A stretch of 64,000 nt of DNA from Faecalibacter rhinopitheci (lineage in GTDB: Bacteria > Bacteroidota > Bacteroidia > Flavobacteriales > Weeksellaceae). This document shows positions 45,701-56,170 of the stretch, in pieces. Below the pieces are notes generated by a model. It saw only the letters and a program-made list of their open reading frames with translations, searched no databases and was not told the DNA's origin. Both the position numbers and the translations under genes were made by a program. How positions within the stretch are numbered: the stretch's first letter is position 1; each line of letters starts with the position of its first letter. Location: positions 1 to 64,000 of the forward strand of contig NZ_JADGIK010000001.1 in assembly GCF_015234135.1 (NCBI RefSeq), in the 5' to 3' direction.

Positions 45701-46627
45701 ACATTTACAGAGGAATTTAAAACTATCTACAAAGGAAGTTCTAAGGTAAATGAAGGTAAATTCATCATGAAATATTATGTTCCTAAAGATATTAATTTTG
45801 AAGTCGGTGAACGAAAAATTGTTTTATACGCTTACAGTGATCATAGTGATGCTGTAATGAATTCTAAGGTAATAATTGGAGGTATTAATGAAAATGGTTT
45901 AAATGATAGTGAAATTCCGCAAGGAAAGTTATACATGAATAATTTAAACTTTGCCAATGGTGGAATTACAGATAGAGATCCTTATTTAGTTGCTTGTCTT
46001 ACAGATAATACTGGAATTAATGCAACAGGATCTAGTATTGGCCATGATATTGTTGCAACCTTAGACGGACAAGTGCAGGATTCCTATGTATTGAATGAGT
46101 ATTTTGAATCAGGTGATTCAAATCCATGTATAAATAAAGATTTTGAGGATTATCAAAAAGGTCAAGTTATCTATCAACTCAAAAAATTAGAATTAGGACA
46201 ACACAAGATAGATTTAAAATTTTGGGATATTAATAATAATTCTAATACAGCAACACTAGATTTTGTTGTAATGGAAAATGGGAGTAATAAATTGGTAATT
46301 GACAAACTTTTGAATTGGCCGAATCCATTTACAAATAACACTTTTTTCCATTTCGAACATAATTGTGATTCAGAATTAGATGTTATGGTGCAAGTATTCA
46401 CAGTTTCAGGACGTTTAGTAAAAACAATACGCCAAACCGTTTCTGCAGAACCATTTCGAGAAGGTTATCGTACGGGAAAATATGCACTAGAATGGGATGG
46501 ATTAGATGATTTTGGCGATAAAATAGGTAAAGGTACATACTTGTATAAAGTAAATGTAAAAGGTTTAGATACAGAGTTATGTAAAGGAACTGCAACAGCT
46601 ATAGAACGTTTAGTTATTCTTAAATAA
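42740..46627 (+). CDS. porU: Type IX secretion sortase PorU (C25 peptidase)
   Basis: A 1295-residue protein at the outer membrane that removes the C-terminal sorting domain of T9SS cargo and attaches cargo to the surface. Starting at ATG 42740 gives a signal peptide (LFSQ-KYK); the longer frame to 42611 would overlap the start of divergent gldJ. The gingipain-like C25 domain occupies the middle: LAIITPNKFKDQA, then YAILFGATTYDP, and the catalytic dyad His778 in YYGHGG and Cys816 in ITCDFTVWDLP. The C-terminus carries a sorting-domain-like fold (VFTVSGRLVKTI, GKGTYLYKVNVK), as known PorU proteins do. Confidence 0.95.
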   Translation: MKKYLILAITLLNYSNLFSQKYKINWENSQDYALTNGQIIKVPFFNNPEHYALNEYYTPNYNVIFNETVRDVKIFNVETTALSPLELIQFKAYDLIKDEITYISQNYTENNKSKTLVSVFPYLKKGNVIHKINSFEISTYKNIAPKTLQNRSFGNTTSVLKDGNWFKIKVDKTGVFKLDKKFFTQNGIPTSGYNLNTLKVYGNGSGRLFENMEDHRYDGLQEVPIEFIGSTDNSFDEGDYISFYAKGPHQWYRKQKNSLDDVFLRFNLYDDYSYYYITYDGDAGKRIVEDELTGTPTRIFTNFDAYQFHEKDSLNINQVGRQWVGEMLNGSNNFTKKFTAKQADIGQTAYLRYSVVGKNAENTSAKINVNGNPLDNIIFNVSDFNNRTLKQQFPLQGNEINVEINYTNASNPRGLAFINFIELKYKEKLQYTSGQFDFRSLEDLNTGEIFGFNIQNNSGIKVWNVSDISSTFQIKPSDNVYKYQSNSDVFWNEFVAFKEEDLYTDVQYVGRIVNQDIRKFNDVTLAIITPNKFKDQAIRLANFREEHDGIKVAVVTTEEVYNEFSSGSQDPIAIRDFFKYLKDNGNPLEYAILFGATTYDPKNRVQGNINYIPSFYNLNSESLETSSTTDDYFTMIGDNVNFAAEAGNGSYSYNAKMIDIAIGRLPASDISEAKTLVDKIISYYQKIPNKGNSYGDWRTKIVAVSDDPDKSEINTPKFDKDIDDTFNTPINKFYAVNKLYIDAYQPEQTSAGLRYPIINQSILNNLELGTNFMIYYGHGGPRSWAQERILTGEELSNLNNFTNTFSRIPIVATITCDFTVWDLPQYNSAGELMLKNPNGGALSMLTTNRPIGTIYGSEFNSYLLKELFRENNHQNLTSGQALIKAKQSYNPNSSDHARVNLLGDPMVAVSRPKQDISIVKFKVNGNEVDYKSHQIKALDFVEIEGEVLNPSSQIDGSFNGTVQNILYEKPIQKPLRNNKGLSTFQPYTFTEEFKTIYKGSSKVNEGKFIMKYYVPKDINFEVGERKIVLYAYSDHSDAVMNSKVIIGGINENGLNDSEIPQGKLYMNNLNFANGGITDRDPYLVACLTDNTGINATGSSIGHDIVATLDGQVQDSYVLNEYFESGDSNPCINKDFEDYQKGQVIYQLKKLELGQHKIDLKFWDINNNSNTATLDFVVMENGSNKLVIDKLLNWPNPFTNNTFFHFEHNCDSELDVMVQVFTVSGRLVKTIRQTVSAEPFREGYRTGKYALEWDGLDDFGDKIGKGTYLYKVNVKGLDTELCKGTATAIERLVILK

Positions 46628-46890
46628 CATGATTTAATATTTTAATAAAATATTTTACAATAATTTATATCATATAGCGTTTTCTTACTATTGAGTTAAT
46701 ACGAAATATTTATAAATACATATTTTAAGTTAAAAATTAGTAATTACTGAATTTAGTTTACCAATCAAAATACATGATGAGGTGTAAAATTAAATAATAA
46801 AATTGCTATATATCAAAAGAGTGTATATTTACATGTATTGAGTGTGATATATACAAAAAAATAAAAAATAACTATACAATTTATACGAGG

Positions 46891-48069
46891 ATGAAAAAGA
46901 TTACCAGTAGCTTATTAATGTTACTATCGGTTGCAGCCTTTGCACAAACAACAGAAGAACCTAATCCGATTTTAACAGGTGCACCTTTTTTAAGAATATC
47001 TCCAGATGCTAGAGCAGGATCTCTAGGAGATCAGGGGGTTGCAACATCAGCCGATAATTTTTCTCAATATTGGAATGCTGCTAAGTATGCTTTCAGTAAA
47101 GATTATTCAGGAGTAGCATTTACTTATACTCCATATATGAGTTCTTTAACAAGTGATGTTTTCTTATTAAATGCTACATATTTTACATTCTTAGGAACTG
47201 ATGAAAGAAGTACTTTAGCTGCGAGTATTTACTATTTTAATATGGGTGAAATCGAATTAAATAGTTTAAATGCAGCTACAGGTCAAATTCAACAAGATGG
47301 ATTAGCTAAACCAAATGAATTCTCGATCGATTTATCTTATGGTTTGAGATTATCAGATAACTACTCGATGGCAGTTACAGGTCGTTTTATTCGTTCAGAT
47401 CTTTTCAATGGTTTAAATGACGCTACAGTACAACCAGCAAACACATTTGCAGTAGATATAGCAGGTTTTTACCAATCTGAAACAATGAGCACGAATAGTT
47501 TTGATGGTAAACTTAGAGGAGGTTTTCAACTTTCTAATATTGGACCAAAGTTAGATTATTCAAATTCAGATGACAATTCATCATATTTACCAACAACTTT
47601 ACGATTAGGTTTAGGATATGATTTTAAATTTGATGATTATAATAAAGTTGCAGTATCTACAGAATTTGCTAAATTACTAGTACCGACACCTCAGTTTGAA
47701 TTGGACGAAGAAGGAAACATTTTATATAAATATATTCCAAATAAAGGTCCAATTGATGGAATCTTTAGTTCATTTGGTGATGCACCAGGAGGAGGTAAAG
47801 AAGAATTAAAAGAAATTACATTTGCTGTAGGTGCAGAATATTCATACAACGAAGCATTATTTATTCGTGCTGGATATTTCCACGAAAACCAGTTAAAAGG
47901 TGATCGTCAACATATGACATTAGGAGCTGGATTAAAATATAATTCATTTGGAATTGATTTTTCATATTTAATACCAACATCTAAAACAAATAATGCGTTA
48001 GAAAATACTTTACGCTTTGGAGTTTCTTGGAACTTTGGAGGTGAAACACAAAATTCTTATGATTACTAA
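46891..48069 (+). CDS. porV: Type IX secretion outer-membrane protein PorV
   Basis: A 392-residue outer-membrane beta barrel (also called LptO) that shuttles cargo from the translocon to the PorU sortase. It has a signal peptide (AAFAQ, about 19 residues), the conserved LRISPDARAGSLGDQGVATSADNF-type N-terminal segment followed by YWNAAKYAF, and alternating beta strands to a C-terminal FGVSWNFGG. The order porU-porV with divergent gldJ is conserved in Flavobacteriia. 263 noncoding bases precede it; a TTG and a TATATTTA spaced 18 bases apart about 60 bases before the start are a weak promoter candidate, so it may have its own promoter. Confidence 0.95.
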   Translation: MKKITSSLLMLLSVAAFAQTTEEPNPILTGAPFLRISPDARAGSLGDQGVATSADNFSQYWNAAKYAFSKDYSGVAFTYTPYMSSLTSDVFLLNATYFTFLGTDERSTLAASIYYFNMGEIELNSLNAATGQIQQDGLAKPNEFSIDLSYGLRLSDNYSMAVTGRFIRSDLFNGLNDATVQPANTFAVDIAGFYQSETMSTNSFDGKLRGGFQLSNIGPKLDYSNSDDNSSYLPTTLRLGLGYDFKFDDYNKVAVSTEFAKLLVPTPQFELDEEGNILYKYIPNKGPIDGIFSSFGDAPGGGKEELKEITFAVGAEYSYNEALFIRAGYFHENQLKGDRQHMTLGAGLKYNSFGIDFSYLIPTSKTNNALENTLRFGVSWNFGGETQNSYDY

Positions 48070-48093
48070 ATTTAATCATTAATAATATTTTAT

Positions 48094-48122
48094 AAGCTGA
48101 CCAATTGGTCAGCTTTTTTTAT
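48094..48122 (+). terminator. Terminator of porV
   Basis: Perfect palindromic stem AAGCTGACCAATTGGTCAGCTT followed by T-run. Confidence 0.9.
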
Positions 48123-48181
48123 TAACTTAAATCAATAAGTGTATTAAAATAAAGAATTATTTTAGTAGAAATATATTTAAT

Positions 48182-49063
48182 ATGTCAAACGTAGGATTAA
48201 TAATAGAAGAACGAGCAGCTGACTTAGGGAATTTTCTAGTTGGTAGATTATTACCATTTCGTCAGAAACGAGCAGTAGGACCATTTGTTTTTATCGATCA
48301 CATGGGACCAGCTCATTTAAAAGATTATCAAAATTTAGATGTAGGTCCACATCCCCATATTGGTTTATCTACATTGACTTATCTCTTCGAAGGTTCTATC
48401 CAGCATAAAGATAGTTTAGGTAATGATTTAGAAATTACTCCAGGCGCTGTAAATTGGATGAATGGTGGTAAAGGAGTTGTACACTCTGAACGAACGCCAG
48501 AATATTTACGCCAGACGGAAAAAATGTTACATGGGTTACAAATCTGGATTGCATTACCAAAGCATTTAGAAGAAATGGAGCCAAGTTTTCATCATATAGA
48601 AGCTGATAAACTACCTACTTGGTCAGAAAATGGTGTTGATTTTAAATTAATTGCAGGTAAATACAAGGATTTAGAATCTCCAGTTCCTGTGCATTCTCCC
48701 TTATATTATATAGAAATTAAAGCCAAAGAAGATGCTAAAATAAATTTAGGGGATGGATTATTTGGTGAATCAGCATTATATATTCTAGATGGTAAAGTGA
48801 TAGATGGTGGAAATGAATATGGAGAAAAACAACTACTAATTGCTAAAGATGCTTCTCTGTGTGAAATTGAAATAAAAGCAGGTTCTACAATATATATTTT
48901 TGGGGGAGATGCTTTTCCTGAGGAACGTTTTATATATTGGAATTTTGTTAGTTCTTCTAAAGACCGTTTAGAACAAGCTAAAGAAGATTGGAAAAACCAT
49001 AAGTTTCCTACGATACCTGGAGATAGTGATTATGTACCCTTACCAGATTATACTAAAAAATAA
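48182..49063 (+). CDS. Pirin-family protein
   Basis: A 293-residue bicupin of the pirin family. Metal ligands are His57 and His59 (GPHPHIGLSTLTYLF), His101 and Glu103 (VVHSERTPEY), the same pattern as in human pirin and E. coli YhhW, some of which have quercetin 2,3-dioxygenase activity. The C-terminal cupin contains HSPLYYIEIKA and LYILDGKVIDGG. The physiological role in bacteria is uncertain. The OsmC gene starts 10 bases after its stop, so the two form a likely operon related to redox or electrophile stress. Confidence 0.9.
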   Translation: MSNVGLIIEERAADLGNFLVGRLLPFRQKRAVGPFVFIDHMGPAHLKDYQNLDVGPHPHIGLSTLTYLFEGSIQHKDSLGNDLEITPGAVNWMNGGKGVVHSERTPEYLRQTEKMLHGLQIWIALPKHLEEMEPSFHHIEADKLPTWSENGVDFKLIAGKYKDLESPVPVHSPLYYIEIKAKEDAKINLGDGLFGESALYILDGKVIDGGNEYGEKQLLIAKDASLCEIEIKAGSTIYIFGGDAFPEERFIYWNFVSSSKDRLEQAKEDWKNHKFPTIPGDSDYVPLPDYTKK

Positions 49064-49072
49064 TATCAAATA

Positions 49073-49468
49073 ATGAGTGTAGAAATAACAGGGAAATCAA
49101 CAAGTTCTAATTTTATTACTTTGTTGTCTGCAAGAGATTTAACCCTAACAGTGGATGAACCATTAGAAAAAGGAGGACAAAATACTGCTATGACCCCTAT
49201 GGAATTAATTGCTGGAGCTTTATCATCATGTACTATTATTACATTACAAATGTATTTTAATCATAAAGGTTGGAATTATAATACTATTGAGGTCGCTGTC
49301 GATTTTGATAATACAATTACGCCTATAATTTTTAATAGAATTATAAAAGTATCAACATCTATAAATGATAAAGAATTCTCTCGCATTGAAAAAATTGCAA
49401 ATGCTTGTCCAGTGCATAAACTACTAGAAAATGGGAATAAAATTATAACATCTATTATTCGTTCTTAG
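49073..49468 (+). CDS. OsmC-family peroxiredoxin-like protein
   Basis: A 131-residue cytoplasmic OsmC/YhfA-type protein. The two conserved redox cysteines are Cys53 (GALSSCTIITL) and Cys112 (ANACPVHKLL), the pair used to reduce organic hydroperoxides in characterised members. PMELIAGAL before the first Cys is typical. It lies in an operon after pirin. The product is at the short end for the family and the start ATG 49073 gives a normal N-terminus (MSVEITGKS). Confidence 0.9.
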   Translation: MSVEITGKSTSSNFITLLSARDLTLTVDEPLEKGGQNTAMTPMELIAGALSSCTIITLQMYFNHKGWNYNTIEVAVDFDNTITPIIFNRIIKVSTSINDKEFSRIEKIANACPVHKLLENGNKIITSIIRS

Positions 49469-49582
49469 CATAACTTTTGACATACATTATTGTAAGTGTA
49501 AATATCTTGTTAAGATAGGTCCATTATTGGGTTTCTTCCGGATTATTAGCTAACTTGCGATAAATTTAGAATTAATTATATC

Positions 49583-50629
49583 GTGACGCATCAACAGAAA
49601 ACGAGTAATATTAGAAAAGGTATTTCAGAGTCTTACAAAAACTTGAAAATGAAGTATCCAATTCTAAAACATCAGAATGCCATTGGCTTTTCAATCTTTG
49701 CTTTAGCAGTTTGCATTAGTCTTCTGATGGGATATTTATGGTATACGGGAGTTGTCCCAGCGTGGGTACTAATTTTAGTTAATGCATTTTTATTTGGAAT
49801 TTTACATGAATTGGAACATGATCTAATCCATTTTATGTATTTTAAAAATAATAAATTTATTCAAAATTACATGCTTGGATGGGTTTGGATATTACGCCCA
49901 TTAACTTTAAATCCATGGTTTAGAAGAACATTACATTTTCACCACCATAGATTTTCAGGTACATTACATGATGTAGAGGAACGTGGAGTTACTAATGGTG
50001 AAAAATGGAGTTTAAAACGTTTAATTTTCACTCCAGATTTAGTTATAGGAAACTTATTACGTGTTACAGGATTATTTAGAGATATAAAACGTGAAGTTGA
50101 AAATGGTAATCTAAAGTTTGAAACGGCTAAGAAGATTAAGCTATATGGAGTTTTTGGATTAATTCCATTAACTATTATTTCTCATATTGTATTGTATTTA
50201 TTTTCGTTCGATGTTATCTTAGATTTTATAAATTCTAAGTTTTCTACAGGAATTGTATTATCTGAAACATTAAAAGCAATTATACAATGGAGTAATCCAA
50301 TTATATATATCGTTTTATTACCAAACTTATTACGTCAATTCTCATTACATTTTATAACTTCTAATCTTCATTATTTTGGAGACGTTGAAAAAGGAAATGT
50401 TGTAGAGCAGACTCAAGTTTTGAATGTTTGGTGGACATATCCATTCCAAATTTTTTGTTTCTTTTTTGGTTGGACACACGCTATTCATCACTTTGTTGTA
50501 AACGAAACATTTTATGTTCGTCATATTGCACGTAAAAAAGCATATGAAGTTATGAAAGCAAATGGTGTTCGTTTTAACGATTTAGGAACATTTAAAAGAG
50601 CTAACCGTTACCACGAAACAACTAAATAG
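49583..50629 (+). CDS. Membrane fatty-acid desaturase family protein
   Basis: A 348-residue membrane protein with four to six helices and three histidine boxes that bind a di-iron centre: HELEHD (75-80), HFHHHR (118-123) and HAIHH near residue 300 in the segment FGWTHAIHHFVV. It probably introduces a double bond or hydroxyl into lipid acyl chains; the exact reaction is not determined. The frame starts at GTG 49583, with no ATG nearby at the right place (MTHQQKTSNIRKG). A TAACTTGC resembling the -7 element lies about 30 bases upstream. A strong terminator follows at 50645. Confidence 0.88.
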   Translation: MTHQQKTSNIRKGISESYKNLKMKYPILKHQNAIGFSIFALAVCISLLMGYLWYTGVVPAWVLILVNAFLFGILHELEHDLIHFMYFKNNKFIQNYMLGWVWILRPLTLNPWFRRTLHFHHHRFSGTLHDVEERGVTNGEKWSLKRLIFTPDLVIGNLLRVTGLFRDIKREVENGNLKFETAKKIKLYGVFGLIPLTIISHIVLYLFSFDVILDFINSKFSTGIVLSETLKAIIQWSNPIIYIVLLPNLLRQFSLHFITSNLHYFGDVEKGNVVEQTQVLNVWWTYPFQIFCFFFGWTHAIHHFVVNETFYVRHIARKKAYEVMKANGVRFNDLGTFKRANRYHETTK

Positions 50630-50644
50630 AATTTATAAATAATA

Positions 50645-50678
50645 TAAAAAAAAGCGACCCGATGAGGTCGCTTTTTTT
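50645..50678 (+). terminator. Terminator of the desaturase gene
   Basis: Stem AAAAAAAGCGACC / GGTCGCTTTTTTT with CGATGA loop; nearly the same sequence as the terminator at 51541. Confidence 0.9.
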
Positions 50679-50714
50679 TATGCAATAGAATTGTAATGAA
50701 ACCGTTTAATTTAT

Positions 50715-50918
50715 ATGCGAATAAAATATCCTTTTACAAATCTATTTCTATTAATGATTATAGGATGGATTATTAATGCATTGATGTGGACGGGATATTT
50801 TCCGCATAGATTTTTTAATCAAAGCATTTTTATCGGTATGTTATTATTATATCTTGGTGTTGGCTTAGGAATTTTAAGTTTATTGTTTGGTTTTATTAAA
50901 ATTATTCGGAATGTCTAA
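50715..50918 (+). CDS. Small two-helix membrane protein
   Basis: A 67-residue hydrophobic protein with two membrane helices (about 8-24 and 36-62) separated by MWTGYFPHRFFNQS. No family recognised. Its stop codon overlaps the ATG of the next gene (the 8 bases ATGTCTAA carry both), so translation of the pair is probably coupled. It begins at ATG 50715, 37 bases after the terminator of the desaturase gene. Confidence 0.6.
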   Translation: MRIKYPFTNLFLLMIIGWIINALMWTGYFPHRFFNQSIFIGMLLLYLGVGLGILSLLFGFIKIIRNV

Positions 50919-51366
50919 ATTCTTTAAATTAATCCTTGGTTTCTCAGTTGGATTATTTCTAGTAATTCAAGTTCAATACTTTTTAAATCTCGGTATAATT
51001 TCTTTTATACTTTACATCATTGAGATTTTTTTCTTCATTATTATTTTAGTTATGATACTTATTGGAATATATAAATGGATAAATAATCCGATACGTTCGC
51101 ATAAAATTGCCTTATGGATAAGTAGTATCTTATTAGGTTTAACCGTATACAAACCTTTGGGAATAATCGATGATAAAATGATCTATGGAGATAATGTATT
51201 ATTTGCTTATGAAGAAGGTGTAGCGAGTTGTTCATCATCATTTTCATTTAAAACCAATGGAATTTATATACAGAAATCTTTTTGTTTTGGAAATAGAAGA
51301 GAAATAGGCAATTATACGATAAACAACGATTCAATCTTTTTTGATACAAATAAAATAAATCAATAG
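50911..51366 (+). CDS. Membrane protein of unknown function
   Basis: A 151-residue protein with about three hydrophobic helices in the first 90 residues (LILGFSVGLFLVIQVQYFL, then FIIILVMILIGIYKW and WISSILLGLTVYKPLG) and a C-terminal soluble part of about 60 residues with EEGVASCSSSFSFKTNGIYIQ. ATG 50911, overlapping the stop of the previous gene by 8 bases, was preferred to the upstream TTG at 50887. I recognise no family; resemblance to small lineage-specific membrane proteins only. It might form a complex with the preceding product. Confidence 0.6.
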   Translation: MSKFFKLILGFSVGLFLVIQVQYFLNLGIISFILYIIEIFFFIIILVMILIGIYKWINNPIRSHKIALWISSILLGLTVYKPLGIIDDKMIYGDNVLFAYEEGVASCSSSFSFKTNGIYIQKSFCFGNRREIGNYTINNDSIFFDTNKINQ

Positions 51367-51385
51367 AAAGAATTCTACAATAGAA

Positions 51386-51505
51386 ATGTTTTTATCTAAT
51401 CCATTAACATCAAAAGATTTTGATTCAACTCAATTTAAGAATGAGCATATTCAGAGAAAGATTGAAAAATCAATTTCGCGAAAGTTTCAAATTCATATGA
51501 ATTAA
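51386..51505 (+). CDS. Possible 39-residue peptide
   Basis: A short frame opening with MFLSNPLTSKDFDSTQF and ending FQIHMN lies between the membrane-protein gene and a terminator. It has no recognised relative, no signal peptide and no promoter of its own, so it could be the last gene of the 50715-51505 unit or chance. I list it with low confidence because the terminator follows it rather than the preceding gene. Confidence 0.25.
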   Translation: MFLSNPLTSKDFDSTQFKNEHIQRKIEKSISRKFQIHMN

Positions 51506-51540
51506 AACTTTATAAATCCTATTATTAGTTGTTTAAAATA

Positions 51541-51569
51541 AAAAAGCGACCTATTAAGGTCGCTTTTTT
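51541..51569. terminator. Bidirectional terminator
   Basis: Stem AAAAAGCGACC / GGTCGCTTTTT with TATTAA loop. Its right end touches the stop codon of the minus-strand gene at 51568. Confidence 0.85.
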
Positions 51570-52118
51570 ATTCTTCTAATTTTTTAAAACGAACCGTATC
51601 GTTATTCTTTTTTAAGGTGAAAGTGGATGTTCGAATTGTATATTCATCTAACTTTTGATAGGTTTCAATAAAATACATATCCTTATGTCTATAACTACGA
51701 ATCACTTTGTTCACTTTATCATTTTTTAACTCATTATATAAATTTAGAACAGTAGGAGAAATGATAAAATCTTTACGTATCTCTATTCTATGGATGAATT
51801 GATTAACTTCCGCTGAGTCTAATAAAAAAGTTGATTGTTGATGAATCGATTTAAAACCCGAGATATCATTCTCTAGTATACGCAATGTGCCTTTTATAGG
51901 TAAATGTGCTTCATTAAAATCAACCATAGCATCTTCCTTACTATACATTTGACTACGATAACTTAACTTCAATAAAGGAATAGAAATTATAAGAAAAATA
52001 GTTATACTAATTGCAATTGCTAGTTTCGGATAACCAGCCATTCTAATTCCAAAATAGATAAACGGAACCAATATTAAAATGATGATTCCTAAAAGTATCA
52101 CTGCAAGTCCGGCACCCA

Positions 52119-52119
<1 letters not shown>
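51568..52119 (-). CDS. Membrane-anchored protein of unknown function
   Basis: A 183-residue protein with two N-terminal hydrophobic helices (about 4-25 and 32-50) and a soluble C-terminal domain of about 130 residues (e.g. RILENDISGFKSIHQQSTFLL and TYQKLDEYTIRTSTFTLKK), which should face the periplasm. Its ATG overlaps the ligA stop codon in a TAATG arrangement (52117-52121), so it is translated with ligA. No family recognised. The tight link with ligA does not by itself imply a role in DNA metabolism. Confidence 0.65.
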
Positions 52120-54162
<2,043 letters not shown>

Positions 54163-54231
54163 TTTTTAAAATAAATTCAGAGTGATTATATTTAGGAATA
54201 TTAATTGAAGAACAATAGAAAAACAAATACT

Positions 54232-54486
54232 ATGAATAATTTATTAGATACCATTGATACTAAATCAAAAGAATTTGAAAATACAGTTTCAATTATCACT
54301 ACGGGAGCTGCAGCTGGTATTGCAATTTCTAAAGCTATAGATAAAAATCAAAAATTGGGAGCAATTGTAGGAATTGGAATTGGTTTGTTTGCCTATGCCA
54401 TGTTTAGCCCTAAAAATCGATTAAGAAAAGAAAAACTAAAGCTTGAAAAACAAATTGAAAAATTAGAAGCCAAAGTTGAAAAGTAA
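54232..54486 (+). CDS. Small Gly/Ala-rich membrane protein with basic coiled-coil tail
   Basis: An 84-residue protein starting MNNLLDTIDTKSKEF. A Gly/Ala/Ile-rich stretch (IITTGAAAGIAISKAI and GAIVGIGIGLFAYAMF) forms one or two membrane helices, and residues about 62-84 are a Lys/Glu heptad-like helix (EKLKLEKQIEKLEAKVEK). No family is recognised. A similar but distant arrangement occurs in the 79-residue protein at 57161. The next gene begins at TTG 54476 within its last codons, so translation is coupled. The upstream TTG at 54205 was rejected in favour of ATG 54232. Confidence 0.55.
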   Translation: MNNLLDTIDTKSKEFENTVSIITTGAAAGIAISKAIDKNQKLGAIVGIGIGLFAYAMFSPKNRLRKEKLKLEKQIEKLEAKVEK

Positions 54487-54895
54487 ATATTTTATTTGGG
54501 CAAGTCTGCTAATTTTTAGTATTAGTCTACTATTGCCTGTTAGTTTAGGCAGAGATCATTTTATAGAATATTATACAGCAGATAATCCAGAAAATTTAGG
54601 TTATTTTTATTTGTTGATGGGATATATGACGGCCTTTGAATTACCAATCGATTTTATATGTTGGTTAGGTAATTTTACGCTTATCCTTTCATGGATATTT
54701 CATCGCTTTAAATTAAGTTTTATCACAAGTATATTATCATTTTTACAAATGCTAATATTTGGTTTAGATTATATTTTTAAACTAAACATCATCGAATTTA
54801 GTGACTATGACTTTCCCTTATTTGGATACTGGTTCTGGCTCATATCTTCTTTTTTAATGTTACTTTATAATTATAATCGTTTAAAATATACTTAA
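54476..54895 (+). CDS. Four-helix membrane protein of unknown function
   Basis: A 139-residue integral membrane protein starting from TTG 54476 (MKSKYFIWASLLIFSISLLLP), 11 bases before the end of the previous gene. Four hydrophobic helices are visible: about 6-23, 44-66 (with FELPIDFICWLGNF), 76-98 and 115-135. No recognised motif. A terminator follows at once, so the 54232-54895 pair is a complete small operon. The start codon is inferred from coupling; no ATG lies near the beginning of the frame. Confidence 0.55.
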   Translation: MKSKYFIWASLLIFSISLLLPVSLGRDHFIEYYTADNPENLGYFYLLMGYMTAFELPIDFICWLGNFTLILSWIFHRFKLSFITSILSFLQMLIFGLDYIFKLNIIEFSDYDFPLFGYWFWLISSFLMLLYNYNRLKYT

Positions 54896-54897
54896 AA

Positions 54898-54929
54898 CAA
54901 AAGTCAAATCATTTAGATTTGACTTTTTT
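54898..54929 (+). terminator. Terminator of the 54.2-54.9 kb operon
   Basis: Stem AAAAGTCAAATC / GATTTGACTTTT with ATTTA loop and T-run. Confidence 0.85.
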
Positions 54930-55188
54930 CGTATTATGAATATGATAATATCTACTCGATTAGGTTTGCATTTATCTTAATTAAATTAACTAAAAATTAT
55001 TAGTAATTTATATTTTGCCTAATTCTTCCATTTTGTGAGCCGATTTTTCTGTATTAGAACTCCTTTTTATCCCTTAATTTAGACTTTTTAGTATTTAAAT
55101 ATCATATTCGTAATTATTGTCCGAGTAGAATTACATATTATTTAATTGATGTATCAATTTATTGAATAATATATAATGATTTCGTTTA

Positions 55189-55929
55189 TTAAAATTTTGT
55201 AGCATAAATTACACATGCTGGACATAATTCTTTAGAATTTAAACTTTTTAAACCAAATACAGAATTCATTTCAAAATATTCAATTTTACCAATTACTAAT
55301 AAAAATCTGTTAGAGGGTAGGGCAGCAATCTCCCAAATAGTTTCCTCTATTTTTTGATCTTTATATATTACAAATTCTCGTTGATTATATATAATTGCAT
55401 TAGGGTTCTGTTCTAAGTCAGGATCTATTGAACATAATGATAAAGTCATTTTCAGATGATCGAGCGCATAATTTTTTACTTTTTGTTGAAACAACTTTGC
55501 ATACAATAAAGGGATAGTTATAATAAACTTATTTTGTTCTTCATTTACTGGAATGTAATAAGGCATAAAATCTTCCCATTTAGAATTTATGTTAAAATTA
55601 AGTCCAATATATTGTTTAGGATTTCCATCTAATAATTTTCGTTGATGAGGTTCTTGTGCATAATTATGGATTAATAATTCATACAAAACCTTACGATGTC
55701 TATTATGTAAATTTCCATCATTTATTAAGTTTAGCTGATCTAAAAAGAAATTACGAATAATAGATTCCTTACTACTAGCGTATCCAAATTCAGAATTATT
55801 CTTTTTTACTTTTTCAGATGTTTTTGATTCATCGGCGACTCTTTGAACGATTTGTTTGCCTCTATAATTACGGTAAACGAAGTCTCCAATTTTACCTCTT
55901 ATTAATCCATCTTTATCAATTCGTGCCAT
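55189..55929 (-). CDS. DUF6266-like protein of unknown function
   Basis: A 246-residue protein without a signal peptide. The N-terminus MARIDKDGLIRGKIGDFVYRN, with RGKQIVQRV after it, resembles the start of DUF6266 proteins (MAR...GK.G..V.Y...G...VR), a group seen in Bacteroidota. The remainder contains basic patches (NRHRKVLYELL) and a C-terminal beta-rich region ending KELCPACVIYATKF, with two cysteines. Function is unknown. The gene is isolated: 257 noncoding bases downstream without a clear terminator and 240 upstream. Confidence 0.55.
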   Translation of the reverse strand: MARIDKDGLIRGKIGDFVYRNYRGKQIVQRVADESKTSEKVKKNNSEFGYASSKESIIRNFFLDQLNLINDGNLHNRHRKVLYELLIHNYAQEPHQRKLLDGNPKQYIGLNFNINSKWEDFMPYYIPVNEEQNKFIITIPLLYAKLFQQKVKNYALDHLKMTLSLCSIDPDLEQNPNAIIYNQREFVIYKDQKIEETIWEIAALPSNRFLLVIGKIEYFEMNSVFGLKSLNSKELCPACVIYATKF

Positions 55930-56170
55930 ATCATGCTAATCAGTTGAACTAAAATAAGATAAATATTCTTGATTACAAAAGAAATTAAAATGCTTATAAT
56001 ATACTATTATGTGGAAAATAGTGGAGCATTGTGGGATTATTATGGATGGAATTACCGCTATTTATATAGTTAATCCGTTGATTATGAATTAATGTGTTTT
56101 TTATATTTTTAATGCTATTGTTTATATGGATCCAATTCGTAAATTTGAGTGTAAACAATGATTTAATACT

